Shown here: positions 62,540-64,000 of the stretch, one piece after another
How positions within the stretch are numbered: position 1 is the first letter of the stretch
Layout of the letters: every line of letters begins with the position of its first letter
Assembly: GCA_000149265.1 (NCBI GenBank)
Contig: CH003236.1
Span: 924,564 to 988,563 of the forward strand
Direction of reading: 5' to 3'
DNA length: 64,000 bases
DNA from: Ciona savignyi
Taxonomy: Eukaryota > Chordata > Ascidiacea > Phlebobranchia > Cionidae
Made by a program: the position numbers and the translations under genes
The notes under the pieces: model-generated
What the model was told of the DNA's origin: nothing
Database searches by the model: none
Seen by the model: the letters and a program-made list of their open reading frames with translations, nothing else

Positions 62540-64000
62540 GTATGTGAAAGTGACATTATAATCGTGCTGTTTTATCATAATCCCGAATTAAATATAGAAT
62601 TACTATAATCATGCTTATATAGAACACCAGTTCAAAACATGCCCTTTCGAATAGTTGTAATGTAAGAAAACGGTAATTTAATAGTTGTTTGTTTTGTTAA
62701 AGTTGGGTTCAATGCATTGTTCTCTATGTAAGCGTGTAAAGAATGTTTTATTTCGTCTCTACTCTTAATGACACGCTGCAACTGTGGTATTTCAAAACTA
62801 CTACTTTGGTATGCACAGTTTCATCGTGATTCACTAATGATTGCGCAGCATACGTAAGCCTGTGTGTATTGGTAATGGGATGATTTATCTACCCAGTTGC
62901 GTAATCCTGAAATAGATGTTACGCAGTGGGGTGTTAAATAAGGCAATCCTTTAAACTTACATAGCCCCGAATGACAGTGTGTTTCTTATTGTAATAAATC
63001 TAATAAAAACATTATGCAAGCAATGATATACATCGATATTTAATACCTCTGTCACAGTGTCGCCGCCATCAGCTTGCGGCCGCTTAAGACTTTTACACTT
63101 TTTCGCTCAAATCCAAATTTGTGAAATCTATAGCTTGCGGGACCGGGTATACCTAGCGTTCATATGACACCTTTATGCGGCTATGCAACAAAAAGATTGT
63201 TATTTATTACTCTCTTAATCAAGTTTCGTTTTAAGCGTTTACAGTACGGCCAAGTCGTTTCCGCTTTCTGTATACATTTCCAAAGCCCTTATTCGGACAA
63301 TACGCTGCGAGTTGAATAATAATCCCTCCAGTACGACATTTGCCAATTTTGTTGGTCGTGTATGCAACGTGCCGCTAATATTTATTAATGGTAAACGTCT
63401 TACGAAATAAACGCAATCACAATACGCTCTTTATCCAAAACAAGAGAAGCTTAGTGGGTTAGTGCGTCGCCTTTCAGTCGACATGTTGCAGATTCGAAAC
63501 TGGTTGCTAGCGAGTCCGTTGTGTATTTGGCTTGGCAGTTAACGGACATTGCTTAAGTGGAATAATGCTACCAAATTGAAGAAACGTCTGAATCTCACAC
63601 AACACAATGCAATAGCTCCGATAACCCAATGGTAAATAACCCGTGTGTATTATTGTGCTGTCAATGCGTTGCACTTTCCATTAAACACTCTTCGGGTTAG
63701 AATGTCGGTAACCACTGCGCTTGTGTCGACGATGCACAAAACAAGCGACAAAGCCGCCTTTTTAAGGTTTCGGGGTTTTTTTTTATCGTTGCCTATTTAC
63801 TAGATACTTTTCTCCGCTTTGCAGGATTTTCTAATATCGGTGAGAGCGCAGCGTGACAGCGTGACATCGTGACAGTGGTAGTGTCATAGGGCTAAAAACA
63901 CTCGCGTTTTTAGTGATTCACGATCATCATAAATAGAACAGCCGTGTGGCTAGATGTAATTGTCCTATATATTTGCATGACTTAACTTAATTGTTATTTT
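62540..64000. other. Right-edge region, presumed intron or intergenic
   Basis: Apart from the SINE-like copy near 63449, the sequence shows no clear exon. If 62458-62539 is a real first exon, this is its first intron. Confidence 0.4.
63449..63660 (+). mobile_element. tRNA-derived SINE-like element at right edge
   Basis: The head GCTTAGTGGGTTAGTGCGTC and GCCTTTCAGTCG is followed by a B-box-like GATTCGAAACTGG. The body shows GTTAACGGACATTGCTTAAG, GCTACCAAATTGAAGAAACG, ACAATGCAATAGCTCC and CCCAATGGTAAATAACCCGT. It lacks the ATGAATATTC terminus. Confidence 0.6.

Noticed and set aside
1-64000. CRISPR arrays, bacterial operons, rRNA genes, viral insertions
   Set aside because: None seen. The window is spliced animal DNA; repeats are SINE-like or simple duplications, and no retroviral or other viral protein motif was noticed.

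Overview
The window is AT-rich animal genomic DNA with short introns, GT..AG exons and gene families found only in animals. A ROR-type receptor with Ig, Frizzled CRD and kringle domains, a peptide GPCR, scattered tRNA-derived SINEs and a tightly packed same-strand gene pair that looks like an SL trans-spliced operon together suggest an ascidian tunicate, most probably Ciona. The species is an inference. All gene models were spliced by eye; exon lengths and phases close exactly in every complete model.

Layout. (1) 326-5452, minus strand: the 5' part of a DMAC2-like mitochondrial protein gene (it continues off the left edge) lies 164 bases downstream of a RAD51C-like recombinase gene (6 exons, 356 aa). 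(2) 5453-9184: intergenic, with SINE copies. (3) 9185-15018, minus: an 8-exon class A GPCR, closest by eye to relaxin-family receptors RXFP3/4 (332 aa). (4) 15019-22971: intergenic space between divergently transcribed genes, with two SINE copies. (5) 22972-41627, plus: first ROR-family receptor gene (19 exons, 838 aa). (6) 41628-46485: its 3' flank, one SINE and AT-rich spacer. (7) 46486-59761, plus: second ROR-family gene (19 exons, 1049 aa). (8) 59762-64000: 3' flank, a possible first exon of another gene at 62458, and a SINE at the right end.

The two ROR genes are the main subject. They are tandem paralogues with matching exon number and phases, but their proteins have diverged strongly. 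The exception is a 387-base block covering two kinase exons and the intron between them, which is about 97% identical without indels; this suggests recent gene conversion. Both predicted kinase domains have Asn in place of the DFG aspartate and Ala in place of the subdomain IX aspartate, so both are likely pseudokinases, while the ligand-binding ectodomains look intact. They may act as Wnt-binding receptors that signal without phosphotransfer.
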